DNA of 64,000 nt from Alphaproteobacteria bacterium (GTDB lineage: Bacteria > Pseudomonadota > Alphaproteobacteria > Sphingomonadales > Sphingomonadaceae): assembly GCA_005883305.1 (NCBI GenBank), contig VBAC01000001.1:1674001-1738000 (forward strand), in the 5' to 3' direction. Made by a program: the position numbers and the translations under genes. The notes beneath the pieces are model-generated. The model ran no database searches and was not told the DNA's origin. It saw only the letters and a list, made by a program, of their open reading frames with translations. This document shows positions 50,697 through 61,327 of this stretch, one piece after another. Within the stretch, counting starts at the first letter, position 1; every line of letters begins with the position of its first letter.

Positions 50697-50716
50697 TAAG
50701 AGATGGAGAAGCCGGA

Positions 50717-50935
50717 ATGAGCACTAACGATGAGCGTCCCGAATCGGTTGGTGATGCGCTCGCACTTGTCGCGAAAACGCATGCGCTACTCGCGAGAGCG
50801 AGCGCGGCACTGGAGCAGGCTCCGGCACTTGGTCCGAAAGCGCTCGGCGATTTCGTGGAACCTGTCGAGCGCATCCATGACGCTCTGACTCAAAATCTTC
50901 CTCAACTGGAGCGGTCCGTCGCTGACTTTCTGTAG
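50717..50935 (+). CDS. Small hypothetical protein, 72 residues
   Basis: An acidic, helical protein (ALALVAKTHALLARASAALEQAPAL, IHDALTQNLPQLERSVADFL) with no signal or membrane segment. ATG 50717 follows GGAGAAGCCGGA. It begins 20 bp after the FGase gene. No family recognised; codon use resembles the neighbours only moderately, and small coding length keeps confidence low. Confidence 0.5.
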   Translation: MSTNDERPESVGDALALVAKTHALLARASAALEQAPALGPKALGDFVEPVERIHDALTQNLPQLERSVADFL

Positions 50936-50959
50936 CGGGTTGGACCTATATAAACGCAC

Positions 50960-50989
50960 AAAAAAGACCGCCTCACTTGCGTGAGGCGG
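50960..50989 (-). terminator. Rho-independent terminator of the small-RNA candidate
   Basis: Perfect 9-bp stem CCGCCTCAC (50968-50976) and GTGAGGCGG (50981-50989) with TTGC loop; minus strand continues to TTTTTT (50965-50960). It would also end the upstream DUF2283 transcript. Confidence 0.85.
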
Positions 50990-51066
50990 CCCAGGTTCAG
51001 GGAGGTGCGCTCCCGCTTTCGAAGGAGCGCGTGACGCCGGCGTAAAGGGGGGATACGGCGGCGTCC
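50960..51066 (-). ncRNA. Candidate small RNA with C-rich loops, ~107 nt
   Basis: Minus strand. A promoter-like TTGAAA-16-TATCTC (51099-51072) predicts a start near 51066. The transcript folds into hairpin 1 GACGCCG/CGGCGTC (51065-51059 with 51039-51033) whose loop holds CCCCCC, hairpin 2 GCGCTCC/GGAGCGC (51030-51024 with 51013-51007), an open ACCTCCCTGAACC segment, and terminator hairpin CCGCCTCAC/GTGAGGCGG followed by TTTTTT. The C-rich loop and CCTCCC resemble anti-Shine-Dalgarno motifs of alphaproteobacterial small RNAs. It could alternatively be the 3' UTR of the DUF2283 gene. Confidence 0.55.
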
Positions 51067-51071
51067 TACCC

Positions 51072-51099
51072 GAGATAGGAAGGCTGTTTCCCGTTTCAA
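51072..51099 (-). promoter_or_regulatory. Predicted promoter of the small-RNA candidate
   Basis: Minus strand: -35 TTGAAA (51099-51094), 16-nt spacer, -10 TATCTC (51077-51072). It lies entirely in the gap after the DUF2283 stop. Confidence 0.45.
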
Positions 51100-51123
51100 T
51101 AGCAGACCGATAAGCGCGCGCGG

Positions 51124-51336
51124 TCACGCGGCCTTGAGGGCGATGATCGGGACGCCGAGCGTCTCCAGCGTCGAAAGGTCGAGCTTGCTCGCCCCGTCGA
51201 TGTCGAGACCGACGATCGTTCCATCCGCCGCGAAATCCGCATTGACGCCGGGCGCGATCTCCCGCGTCTCGGCGCCCGGGCCGGCCTTGAGCTCGATATA
51301 GAGACTGTCCGTCTCGGCATAATAATTGAGCTTCAT
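51124..51336 (-). CDS. DUF2283-family protein
   Basis: A 70-residue protein: KLNYYAETDSLYIELK, then TREIAPGVNADFAADGTIVGLDIDGASK and a hydrophobic end LGVPIIALKAA. DUF2283 proteins are small and often follow a companion toxin-like gene. ATG 51336 overlaps the upstream stop (ATGA). Confidence 0.85.
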   Translation of the reverse strand: MKLNYYAETDSLYIELKAGPGAETREIAPGVNADFAADGTIVGLDIDGASKLDLSTLETLGVPIIALKAA

Positions 51337-51584
51337 CGCGGCTCCTCGCGAAAGTTGCGGTCGAAAAAGGCGTTGTGCACCGTCTCGCCGTCCTCCAGCG
51401 TCACCACTCTTAGCACACGCGGCGCGTCTTCGCCCCTCAAAGTGACCGCGGACCAGAAGCGGATGCGTCCGTCCTCTTGGGTCTCTCTCCGGATCGGATC
51501 GGCGATCGCCGCCGCGCACCACGCCCGCTCGACATAGGGCCGCTTGCGCAGCACCTGCTCCTCGAAATAGCGCGTCGTCTTCAT
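51333..51584 (-). CDS. DUF2283-associated small protein, possible toxin partner
   Basis: An 83-residue protein: TRYFEEQVLRKRPYVERAWC, RRETQEDGRIRFWSAV, VLRVVTLEDGETVHNAFFDRNF. The Arg-rich start and ETVHNAFFDR end resemble small proteins found just ahead of DUF2283 genes, some called DUF4258-like. Toxin activity is inferred from pairing only. Confidence 0.7.
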   Translation of the reverse strand: MKTTRYFEEQVLRKRPYVERAWCAAAIADPIRRETQEDGRIRFWSAVTLRGEDAPRVLRVVTLEDGETVHNAFFDRNFREEPR

Positions 51585-51623
51585 GCGTCCTCCCGAAGGA
51601 GGCTAACGGACAAGCCAGCGAAG

Positions 51624-51652
51624 AAAAAGGCCGGAGCGTTCCCGCCCCGGCC
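51624..51652 (-). terminator. Rho-independent terminator of sapC
   Basis: Stem GGCCGG (51629-51634) with CCGGCC (51647-51652); minus strand continues TTTTT (51628-51624), 33 bp after the sapC stop. Confidence 0.8.
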
Positions 51653-51684
51653 CTTCCCTTATTCGAGAGGCCTCGTAAGCGCCT

Positions 51685-52473
51685 TTAGGCCGCCGTCTCC
51701 GGCACCATTCCCTGGAGCTGCTCGGGCACCTTGCCCTGCTGCGCCTGGCGGGCGAAGAGCTCGCGGATCGCGGCGAGGCTGAACAAATGGGCCATGATCA
51801 GGGCGAGGATCCCGTTCTGGTTGATCTTCCTCAGCTGGTCGCCGTTCATCTCGCGAAGCTTGTTCTCGTCGACCATGCGGAAGCCGCGGTAGAGGAAGGG
51901 CTGGGCGGCGCCCTCGGGCTGGATGGTGACCTCGCCGTCGATCAGCAGGTCCATCTCCTCGAGCTCCTTGACGAACGCCTGGGTGCGCTGGGCGGCGATC
52001 TCGAAATCCTCGCAGAACTTCAGGATCTGGGTCAGCGTCTCGCTCGGCTTGTCGCCGTCGAACAGGGCCGGGCCCTCGCCGTCCTCCGCGGTCAGGCCGC
52101 TGTCGGGATCGAAGCAGAGCGACAATTCCTCGCTCTCCTGGTTGAGCTTGGCGAGGAGATAGGGATAGCGGCGGACATAAGCGGGCACGTAGAACGGATT
52201 ATAGGCCTTGCCCTCCCCGTCGACGAACACGTTGACGCCGTCGTTCAGCCCCATCAGGCCCAGCGGCACCGGCACGTCCCCGCTCGAGAAGACGATCGGG
52301 AAGTGGCGCTGGGCGGTGATGAACTCGTCGATCGTCAGCGGGATCGCGTTGGCTTCGGCGAAATAGGGCGCGCGGTCGCTCGGCTTGGTGTGGAGCTTGC
52401 CGTGCATGCTCGGCGAGATCGGCTGAAGGTTGTTGTAGAAGAGCGGCAGGCCGGAAGGCGGCTGGGTCGCCAT
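51685..52473 (-). CDS. SapC-family protein
   Basis: A 262-residue SapC-like protein: PLFYNNLQPISPSMHGKL, NAIPLTIDEFITAQRHFPI, NPFYVPAYVRRYPYLLAK and LREMNGDQLRKINQNGILALIMAHLFSL. The name comes from an S-layer-associated protein family; function is not established. The start ATG 52473 was chosen for its GGAG; ATG 52488 is an alternative. Confidence 0.88.
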   Translation of the reverse strand: MATQPPSGLPLFYNNLQPISPSMHGKLHTKPSDRAPYFAEANAIPLTIDEFITAQRHFPIVFSSGDVPVPLGLMGLNDGVNVFVDGEGKAYNPFYVPAYVRRYPYLLAKLNQESEELSLCFDPDSGLTAEDGEGPALFDGDKPSETLTQILKFCEDFEIAAQRTQAFVKELEEMDLLIDGEVTIQPEGAAQPFLYRGFRMVDENKLREMNGDQLRKINQNGILALIMAHLFSLAAIRELFARQAQQGKVPEQLQGMVPETAA

Positions 52474-52537
52474 GATTTCAGTCTCCATGGGTTTCGGAAA
52501 GCGGCCGCACAGGGCCGCGGAAATTCTGCGCCACCCT

Positions 52538-53977
52538 CTATGAGGGAAGCGGCTCCGGCGCAAGAATATCCTGAATCGGCACCAGCTTGCCCGGGTTCAT
52601 GATGCCCCTGGGATCGAGCGCGCGCTTGATCGCCCGAAGCGCGCCCAGCCGGGCGGGGTCGGCGAGGCGCTGGAGCTCGCTTACCCTGGCCTGGCCGATG
52701 CCGTGCTCCGCGGAGATCGAGCCGCCCGCGGCGGTGACGAGGTCGTGGACCAGGCGCGTGACCTCGGCCCCCGTCGTTTCCAGCCACGCCCCGGGGGCGC
52801 CGGGGGGAGCCTGGACGTTGAAATGGACGTTGCCGTCGCCGAGATGGCCGAAGGCGATCACCCGCGTGCCGGGAAAGCGCTCCTCGACCGCTGCCGCGGC
52901 CTCGGTCATGAACGCGCCCATCGTCCCCACCGGCACGGAAATGTCGTGCTTCGCCGCCGGCCCGGCCTGCCTTTCCGCCTCGGCGATGCTGTCGCGCAGC
53001 CGCCAGAAGGCCTCCGCCTGCGCCTCGCTCGCGGCGATTGCGGCGTCGAGGACCGAGGCTCCAGTCAGCGCCTCGGCCAAGTCGGGTTCGGGCGCCCCGA
53101 CGGGCGAGACGGCTTCGACCAGCACGTTCCACGGCGCCGGACGGGCGAGCGGCGCTCTGGTCCCCGGAATGTGGGCGAGGACGAGCTCCAGAACGTTCGC
53201 CGGCACGATCTCGAAGCTCTCGACCGCGTCGCCCGGCGTGCCTTCGAGCTTGCGCAGCAGCGCCTGGGCCTCCGCCGGCGAAGCGACCCCCACCCAGGCC
53301 ACCGCCCTCGCCCCGGCCGCCGGCACCAGCTTCAGGGTAGCGGCGGTCACCACGCCTAGCGTGCCTTCCGCGCCGATCAGCAGCTGCTTGAGGTCGTAGC
53401 CGCGATTGTCCTTCTTGAGCGCTGTCAGGCCTTCGTAGAGGCTTCCGTCGGGCAGCACCGCCTCGATCCCCAGCACCAGCGAGCGCATCGTGCCGAAGCG
53501 AAGCACCTGCGTGCCGCCCGCATTGGTCGAGACCAGCCCGCCGACCGTCGCCGAGCCCTTGGCGCCGAGGCTGAGCGGAAAGCGCAGGCCCGCTTGGTTC
53601 GCCGCTTCGTGCAGATTGGCGAGGATCACGCCGGCCTCGCAGACGGCGATCCCGGCTTGTGGATCTATGCCGCGGATCGAGTCCATCCGCCTCAGCGAAA
53701 GCAGCAATGCCTCGCCGCTCGAATCGGGAGTCGCTCCGCCGACCATCGATGTGTTGCCGCCCTGCGGCACGAGCGGCACGCCGGCGGCGGCGCACAAGGC
53801 GACGATCGCCGCCACCTCCTCGCGAGTCGCCGGGCTCAGCATCGCCGCCGCCGCGCCGTGATAGCGCCCCCGCCAGTCGCGGAGCGAAGGGGCCATCGCC
53901 TCGGGGTCGCGAGTGAAGCCCTTGGGGCCGAGACGCTCGCCCAGCTTGCCCAGCAGGTCTTCGGAAGGATAAGCCAT
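52538..53977 (-). CDS. FAD-linked oxidoreductase (GlcD/D-2-hydroxyglutarate dehydrogenase type)
   Basis: A 479-residue flavoprotein of the vanillyl-alcohol-oxidase family. The FAD-binding signature is VPLVPQGGNTSMVGGATPD and LGAKGSATVGGLVSTNAGGT. The C-terminal part has the metal-binding His pair in AFGHLGDGNVHFNV and SAEHGIGQARV. It oxidises a D-2-hydroxy acid such as D-lactate or D-2-hydroxyglutarate to the keto acid. The start ATG 53977 was chosen for family length; ATG 54013 is possible. Confidence 0.9.
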   Translation of the reverse strand: MAYPSEDLLGKLGERLGPKGFTRDPEAMAPSLRDWRGRYHGAAAAMLSPATREEVAAIVALCAAAGVPLVPQGGNTSMVGGATPDSSGEALLLSLRRMDSIRGIDPQAGIAVCEAGVILANLHEAANQAGLRFPLSLGAKGSATVGGLVSTNAGGTQVLRFGTMRSLVLGIEAVLPDGSLYEGLTALKKDNRGYDLKQLLIGAEGTLGVVTAATLKLVPAAGARAVAWVGVASPAEAQALLRKLEGTPGDAVESFEIVPANVLELVLAHIPGTRAPLARPAPWNVLVEAVSPVGAPEPDLAEALTGASVLDAAIAASEAQAEAFWRLRDSIAEAERQAGPAAKHDISVPVGTMGAFMTEAAAAVEERFPGTRVIAFGHLGDGNVHFNVQAPPGAPGAWLETTGAEVTRLVHDLVTAAGGSISAEHGIGQARVSELQRLADPARLGALRAIKRALDPRGIMNPGKLVPIQDILAPEPLPS

Positions 53978-54069
53978 CGCCGAAACGATAAAGCGAGCCG
54001 GGGGGAGGGGCAAATTAATCGCATGTTCAAGCGCGCCCGTGAATTCCGGGCGGCTATGGAGATTTGGAC

Positions 54070-54519
54070 GTGATCCTCGCCGGCTTCGCGGCGCTGCTGC
54101 TGTTTGCCTTCGGCGACGGCGCCGAACAGCAGGGACAACCGGCAGGCGGGCGGGGCACGATCACCTACCACCAGCAGATCATCATCCGCGTCGCGCCCGG
54201 CGCCGCGCCGGTCGGCGCCGGGGTGTCGCCGACGGTCCGCTGGGAGGAGCATCGCGGCCCGCGCTGCATTTCCGCCCGCCAGATCCTCGGCGCCGCCCGG
54301 CTCAGCCAGAACAGCGTCGACCTCGTCTTCCGCGACCGAACCCGAATCCGCGCTCGCCTGGAGGGGCGCTGCCCGGCGCTCGATTTCTACAGCGGCTTCT
54401 ACGTGCCGATGTCCGCCGACGGCCAGATCTGCGCCGACCGCGATTCGATCCGCTCGCGCGCCGGCGGCGAATGCCAGATCGAACGGTTCCGCACGCTTAC
54501 GGCCGCCGCGCCGCGCTGA
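54070..54519 (+). CDS. Hypothetical protein with signal-like N-terminus, 149 residues
   Basis: GTG 54070 has GGAG 8 bp upstream (TTG 54064 is an alternative). A hydrophobic start ILAGFAALLLFAFGDG acts as signal or anchor. The mature part has GRGTITYHQQIIIRVAP and Cys residues RCISARQ, GRCPALD, GQICADRD, GECQIERF in pairs. A periplasmic protein with disulphides is likely; no family recognised. Confidence 0.7.
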   Translation: MILAGFAALLLFAFGDGAEQQGQPAGGRGTITYHQQIIIRVAPGAAPVGAGVSPTVRWEEHRGPRCISARQILGAARLSQNSVDLVFRDRTRIRARLEGRCPALDFYSGFYVPMSADGQICADRDSIRSRAGGECQIERFRTLTAAAPR

Positions 54520-54524
54520 GCTCC

Positions 54525-54917
54525 CTATTTGATGATTTCCACCTTGAGGCTCTCGCCCGCCGGCCGGGTGAAATTGCGGTCGAAGGTGGCAAAAGCGGTG
54601 GCGCCCTGTTCCGCGGCGAGAGCAAAGTGGAGCAGATCTGCGAAATCTCCCTGCACCACATAGGACCCGAGTGCTTTTGCCACCGCCTCGGCTGACGCAA
54701 CGGTAACCCCCTCGAGCGCGCACAAGGTGTGCAAACCCTTTGCAATGTCCACGCGGCCCAGTCCGTAACGGGAGCGCAGCACCCATTCCGCCTCCATCAG
54801 CACGGTTGGGAGGAGGAGTACGTCCCCGGCGGCCATGATCGCCCTCGCGGCAACGCGTTGCGCCTCATCGTCGCCGGCCACCACGCGGACTAGCAAGTTG
54901 GTGTCGAGCGCCTTCAT
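54525..54917 (-). CDS. PIN-domain toxin (VapC-like)
   Basis: A 130-residue PIN protein. Acidic positions are in MKALDTNLLVRVV, LMEAEWVLRSRYG, VVQGDFADLLHFALA and FATFDRNF. Its ATG overlaps the AbrB-type antitoxin stop (ATGA). The 3' end approaches the convergent gene closely. Confidence 0.9.
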   Translation of the reverse strand: MKALDTNLLVRVVAGDDEAQRVAARAIMAAGDVLLLPTVLMEAEWVLRSRYGLGRVDIAKGLHTLCALEGVTVASAEAVAKALGSYVVQGDFADLLHFALAAEQGATAFATFDRNFTRPAGESLKVEIIK

Positions 54918-55180
54918 TTGAGGAGGCGCAGGATGTCCTGATCGGACAGCCGACTGATCGCTTCGATCGGCTGCCGTTCGCCTTTGTAGCGGGGCAGCGC
55001 GTCGAGATCAGCCAGCGTCATCGGTGGGAACGGCGAGGTTCCGGTCGGGCGTCTGAGGCTGATGCCGTCCACCATCTCCACCAGCTCCAACGGTGTCCCA
55101 GGTTCCCACGCCAGCCGGTCGCGCACATCCTTGGGGATGGCGACATCCCCGCTCGGCAGGACCTTGGCGCGTGCGTTCAT
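54914..55180 (-). CDS. AbrB/MazE-fold antitoxin
   Basis: An 88-residue antitoxin: AKVLPSGDVAIPKDVRDRLAW is the swapped-hairpin DNA-binding fold; RRPTGTSPFPPMTLADLDAL and AISRLSDQDILRLLK form the toxin-binding tail. The start ATG 55180; upstream in-frame sequence has no family similarity. Confidence 0.87.
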   Translation of the reverse strand: MNARAKVLPSGDVAIPKDVRDRLAWEPGTPLELVEMVDGISLRRPTGTSPFPPMTLADLDALPRYKGERQPIEAISRLSDQDILRLLK

Positions 55181-55236
55181 TTGCGGAAAGATACGCCTCG
55201 GCGAGCGTGGCGACAAGACCGCGGGCCCACCTTCGC

Positions 55237-55265
55237 TTGACAATGAAGGCCGCTTCGCACAATCG
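55237..55265 (+). promoter_or_regulatory. Possible promoter of the DEAD-box helicase gene
   Basis: Perfect -35 TTGACA (55237-55242), 17-nt spacer, weak -10 CAATCG (55260-55265), about 50 bp before the start codon. Confidence 0.35.
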
Positions 55266-55317
55266 GGCGGACGCAAGCGCCGCCTCGAACAGGAGCGCCC
55301 CAAATCCCGGATTTTAG

Positions 55318-56712
55318 ATGAGCTTTGCCGATCTCGGCCTGTCAGACGAATTGCTCCGCGCGGTGAACGAGGCGGGTTACGACGACCCGACTCCGATCCA
55401 GCGCCAGGCGATCCCCCCGGTCCTCATGGGGCGGGACATTATCGGCATCGCCCAAACCGGCACCGGCAAGACCGCCGGCTTCGTCCTGCCGATGATCGAC
55501 ATCCTGGCGCAAGGTCGCGCCCGCGCCCGGATGCCGCGCTCGCTGATCCTCGAGCCGACCCGCGAGCTCGCCGCCCAGGTCGCCGAGAATTTCGAGAAAT
55601 ATGGGCGTCACCACAAGCTCTCCATGGCCCTGCTCATCGGCGGCGTGCAGATGGGCGACCAGGTGAAGGCGCTCGAAAAGGGCGTCGACGTGCTGATCGC
55701 CACGCCGGGCCGCCTCATGGATCTGTTCGGCCGCGGCAAGATCATGCTCAACGGCTGCAGCCTGCTGGTCATCGACGAGGCGGACCGCATGCTCGACATG
55801 GGCTTCATCCCCGACATCGAGGAAATCTGCACCAAGCTGCCCAAGACCCGGCAGACCTTGCTGTTCAGCGCGACGATGCCGCCGCCGATCAAGAAGCTGG
55901 CCGATCGCTTCCTCACCGATCCCAAGTCGATCGAGGTCGCGCGGCCCGCGCAGACCAACCTGCTGATCGACCAGCGCATCCTGCGCGTCGAATCGCGCGG
56001 CAAGAAGCAGGCGCTGACCGACCTCCTGCTCAGCGGGCAGGTGCGCAACGCGATCGTCTTCTGCAACCGCAAGACGACGGTGCGCGAGCTCGCCCAGTCG
56101 CTGAAGCGCTCGGGCCTCAACGTCGGCCAGATCCAGGGCGACATGGACCAGTCGGACCGCATCCGCGAGCTCGACCGGTTCAAGGCCGACGAGATCAACA
56201 TCCTGGTCGCCTCCGACGTCGCCGCCCGCGGCCTCGACATCAAGGGCGTCAGCCACGTCTTCAACTACGACGTGCCCTGGCATCCGGACGATTACGTCCA
56301 CCGCATCGGCCGCACCGGCCGCGCCGGCAAGACCGGCACCGCGATCAGCCTCGTCACGAAGGAGGACGCGGAATCGATCGACAACATCCAGAAGCTGACC
56401 GGCACGAAGATCGCGGAGATGGAGGGCGGCAAGAAGGCGCCGGAGCGCGAGGAAGCGCCCGAAGCGCGCGAGGAAAAGCCCCGCGAGCGCCGCCCGCGCC
56501 GCTCGGACAAGCCGGACGCGAAGCCGGCGGCCGAGCCCAGGGCCGAAAAGCCCGAAGCGCGTGCGGAGAAGCCCGGACCGCGTGCGGAAAAGCCGGAGCG
56601 CCGCGAACGCGCGCCGCGCCCCCGCCAGGAGCGCGCGCCGGACCTCGAGCCGGCCGACGACGGCTGGAACGGTCCGGTCCCGAGCTTCCTCGGCAAGGGC
56701 TTCGGCGGCTGA
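55318..56712 (+). CDS. DEAD-box RNA helicase, RhlE-like
   Basis: A 464-residue helicase with all core motifs: Q motif near YDDPTPIQRQAI, motif I AQTGTGKT (about 45-52), Ia PTRELAAQ, Ib TPGR, II VIDEADRM, III SAT, V ARGLDIKG and VI HRIGRTGRAGK. After residue ~380 an 85-residue tail rich in Glu, Arg, Pro and Lys (repeats of RAEKPE) forms a disordered RNA-binding extension. It likely remodels rRNA or mRNA, possibly in cold or ribosome assembly. The start follows the short leader after the predicted promoter. Confidence 0.95.
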   Translation: MSFADLGLSDELLRAVNEAGYDDPTPIQRQAIPPVLMGRDIIGIAQTGTGKTAGFVLPMIDILAQGRARARMPRSLILEPTRELAAQVAENFEKYGRHHKLSMALLIGGVQMGDQVKALEKGVDVLIATPGRLMDLFGRGKIMLNGCSLLVIDEADRMLDMGFIPDIEEICTKLPKTRQTLLFSATMPPPIKKLADRFLTDPKSIEVARPAQTNLLIDQRILRVESRGKKQALTDLLLSGQVRNAIVFCNRKTTVRELAQSLKRSGLNVGQIQGDMDQSDRIRELDRFKADEINILVASDVAARGLDIKGVSHVFNYDVPWHPDDYVHRIGRTGRAGKTGTAISLVTKEDAESIDNIQKLTGTKIAEMEGGKKAPEREEAPEAREEKPRERRPRRSDKPDAKPAAEPRAEKPEARAEKPGPRAEKPERRERAPRPRQERAPDLEPADDGWNGPVPSFLGKGFGG

Positions 56713-56784
56713 AGATCCTCCTCGGAAGGCGGCGCGCTAGGGTCGGACTCAATTGGAGGTTCACCCTTGAATGGGAATTCAAAG

Positions 56785-56900
56785 GAGTCATCCCGGCGAA
56801 GGCCGGGACCTATGGACACTTTGGGCCCAGAAGAAGCGCAGACCTACGTCTTTCCACCGAACGCCGCGTTCATGGGTCCCGGCCTTCGCCGGGATGACTC
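56785..56900. repeat. Rep-A palindromic repeat, copy 5
   Basis: GAGTCATCCCGGCGAAGGCC ... GGCCTTCGCCGGGATGACTC. It lies between the convergent helicase and the 177-residue protein gene. Confidence 0.85.
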
Positions 56901-56943
56901 TGAAATTGCTCGCCAATCCAGGCAAGCCAATTGAGTACGGACC

Positions 56944-57477
56944 CTAGGGGATCTTGTCGACCTTGTCCTTCAGCGTCTTGAACTGATCGGCCAGCTTCCC
57001 GATCTCGTCCGCGATCGCCTTTTCGTCCGGATTGTCGGCCTTGAGACCGGCCCTCAGCGCCTTCACCTGATCGACGATCGCGGTCATTTGGTCGACCGCG
57101 TCCTTGACCCCCTTGAGGCCGATCGACCCGGCCGAAGCGACGTTGGTGTTCGTCTGCGCGTCGAGCTGGCCCGCAAGCGTCTTGAGCTTGTCGGCGCCCG
57201 CCAGGAGAATCTGGATATTGGCCTGCATCTCGCCGAGGCTGAGCTTGACGAGCATGTTGTAGGCCAGATCGTCGATCGCGCGCACTGCGGCGACCTCGGT
57301 CTGATCGGTAATATCCGCCGCGCTCGTGCTTTTGAAGAATGTCTCGAGATCCTGCTGCGCCTTGTCGACCGCGGCGCCGTAGGCGGCCGGGCCCGCCGCG
57401 TTCAGTGCCGCCTCGATTTGCGCCAGCAAGGCCGTCAACGCCGATTTGGCCGCGGCCGGTCCGATGATTGCGGTCAT
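56944..57477 (-). CDS. Helical hypothetical protein, 177 residues
   Basis: It is almost wholly amphipathic helix: AAKSALTALLAQIEAALNA, TEVAAVRAIDDLAYNMLVKL, ADKLKTLAGQLDAQT, GVKDAVDQMTAIVDQVKALRAGL and the end LADQFKTLKDKVDKIP. No signal peptide, no Cys. Its ATG overlaps the stop of the lipoprotein gene upstream (ATGA), so the two are co-expressed. Function unknown; a helical bundle partner of the lipoprotein is a reasonable guess. Confidence 0.75.
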   Translation of the reverse strand: MTAIIGPAAAKSALTALLAQIEAALNAAGPAAYGAAVDKAQQDLETFFKSTSAADITDQTEVAAVRAIDDLAYNMLVKLSLGEMQANIQILLAGADKLKTLAGQLDAQTNTNVASAGSIGLKGVKDAVDQMTAIVDQVKALRAGLKADNPDEKAIADEIGKLADQFKTLKDKVDKIP

Positions 57478-58454
57478 AGTGCGCGCCACCTCCTGCTCAG
57501 TTCGCGGATTTCCTCCGCCGCCGCGGTCAGCGATTCAAAGCTCACCGGGCGGCGCTCGCGGATCGCCCGCACCATCTTCGCATGGCTTTCACGCCAGGTT
57601 TCGAGCGCATGTTCGGTCGCGGCGAACAGGTCGTTGCCGGTCTGGGCCCTCGCGGCGAGCGCCGCTCGGGCGCTGCGGTAGGCGGTTACGCGCGGGGCGA
57701 TCGCCGCGCGGCCGTCGCGGATGCGCTTCAAATTGGCCTCCGAAACGCTCCGCTCGGCATCGCGGGCGGGCTGCTCGGCGAGGGCCGCGAGGTGAAACCC
57801 CTCCTCGCGTTCCATGGCTTCGAGCCTGGCGTCGAGCTGGGCCGTGTCGTCGATGTCGTGATCGAGCGCGCGTCCTTCCATCTCGATCGCCTGCTGGAAC
57901 AGCGTCCTGGCACGGGTGACCTGGCCGCCGATGACGTTCGACATGTCCCGGATGAGCGGCTCGGAAGCCTCGAGCGAGCGCTCCAAAGAGCGCGTCGCGC
58001 GGATGTTGGCGATCTGGGTGTTGAGGAGGGCGAATGTGTCGGTGGCGACCCCGAGAAGGGCCGCGCCGGGCACGATTCCGAGCGCGCTGGCGAGCCCCCC
58101 GACGCTTTCCGCCACGCCGTTGGCCGCCGCGGCGCCGCTGTTGCCGGCCTTGGTCACCGCCTCGATCGATTCGGCGTAGCGCCCGAGCGCGCCGAGCGAG
58201 ACGACGGTGGTCGCCCAGGCATCGTTGAAACTATTGCCGATTCCGGTGGCCTCCGCGCGGCTGTCGGCCGGGAGCAGCTCCGTCATCCGGACGAGCTCGG
58301 AGCCGAGCGCGGTGCCGGCCGCCGCGGCGGCGGGCCTCAGCGCGAGGCTGGCGGCGGTGTAACCGCTCGTGTCGGGAAGCGTGGTGCAGGCGGCGGTCGT
58401 CAGTCCCGCCGTCGCCAGAACCAGGAGCATTTTCCGCCTGCTTCCGATCCGCAT
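57474..58454 (-). CDS. Helical lipoprotein, 326 residues, unknown function
   Basis: N-terminal basic residues, a hydrophobic stretch MLLVLATAGLTTAAC with Cys in a lipobox position, then TTLPDTSG. A Gly/Ala-rich hydrophobic part (SVGGLASALGIVPGAALLGVA) is followed by long helices: RATRSLERSLEASEPLIRDM, DARLEAMEREEGFHLAALAE, FAATEHALETWRESHAKMV and ESLTAAAEEIRELSRRW. It is the first gene of a two-gene unit with the 177-residue protein. No known domain recognised. Confidence 0.75.
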   Translation of the reverse strand: MRIGSRRKMLLVLATAGLTTAACTTLPDTSGYTAASLALRPAAAAAGTALGSELVRMTELLPADSRAEATGIGNSFNDAWATTVVSLGALGRYAESIEAVTKAGNSGAAAANGVAESVGGLASALGIVPGAALLGVATDTFALLNTQIANIRATRSLERSLEASEPLIRDMSNVIGGQVTRARTLFQQAIEMEGRALDHDIDDTAQLDARLEAMEREEGFHLAALAEQPARDAERSVSEANLKRIRDGRAAIAPRVTAYRSARAALAARAQTGNDLFAATEHALETWRESHAKMVRAIRERRPVSFESLTAAAEEIRELSRRWRAL

Positions 58455-58557
58455 TGCCGCGCCCCCCGATCAGAAAAAGATCAGCGAACCTTTCATACTA
58501 TTGAAGGTCGGTCCAGCGTCGATTCGAACAAGCCGGTCCGGTCGAGCGGCAGGAAAT

Positions 58558-61264
<2,707 letters not shown>

Positions 61265-61327
61265 CGCCGCCCAAATGCGCCGGGTCGATCGCGCCTGTGC
61301 ATCGGGGCGGACCCCGGAAAGCCGCCC

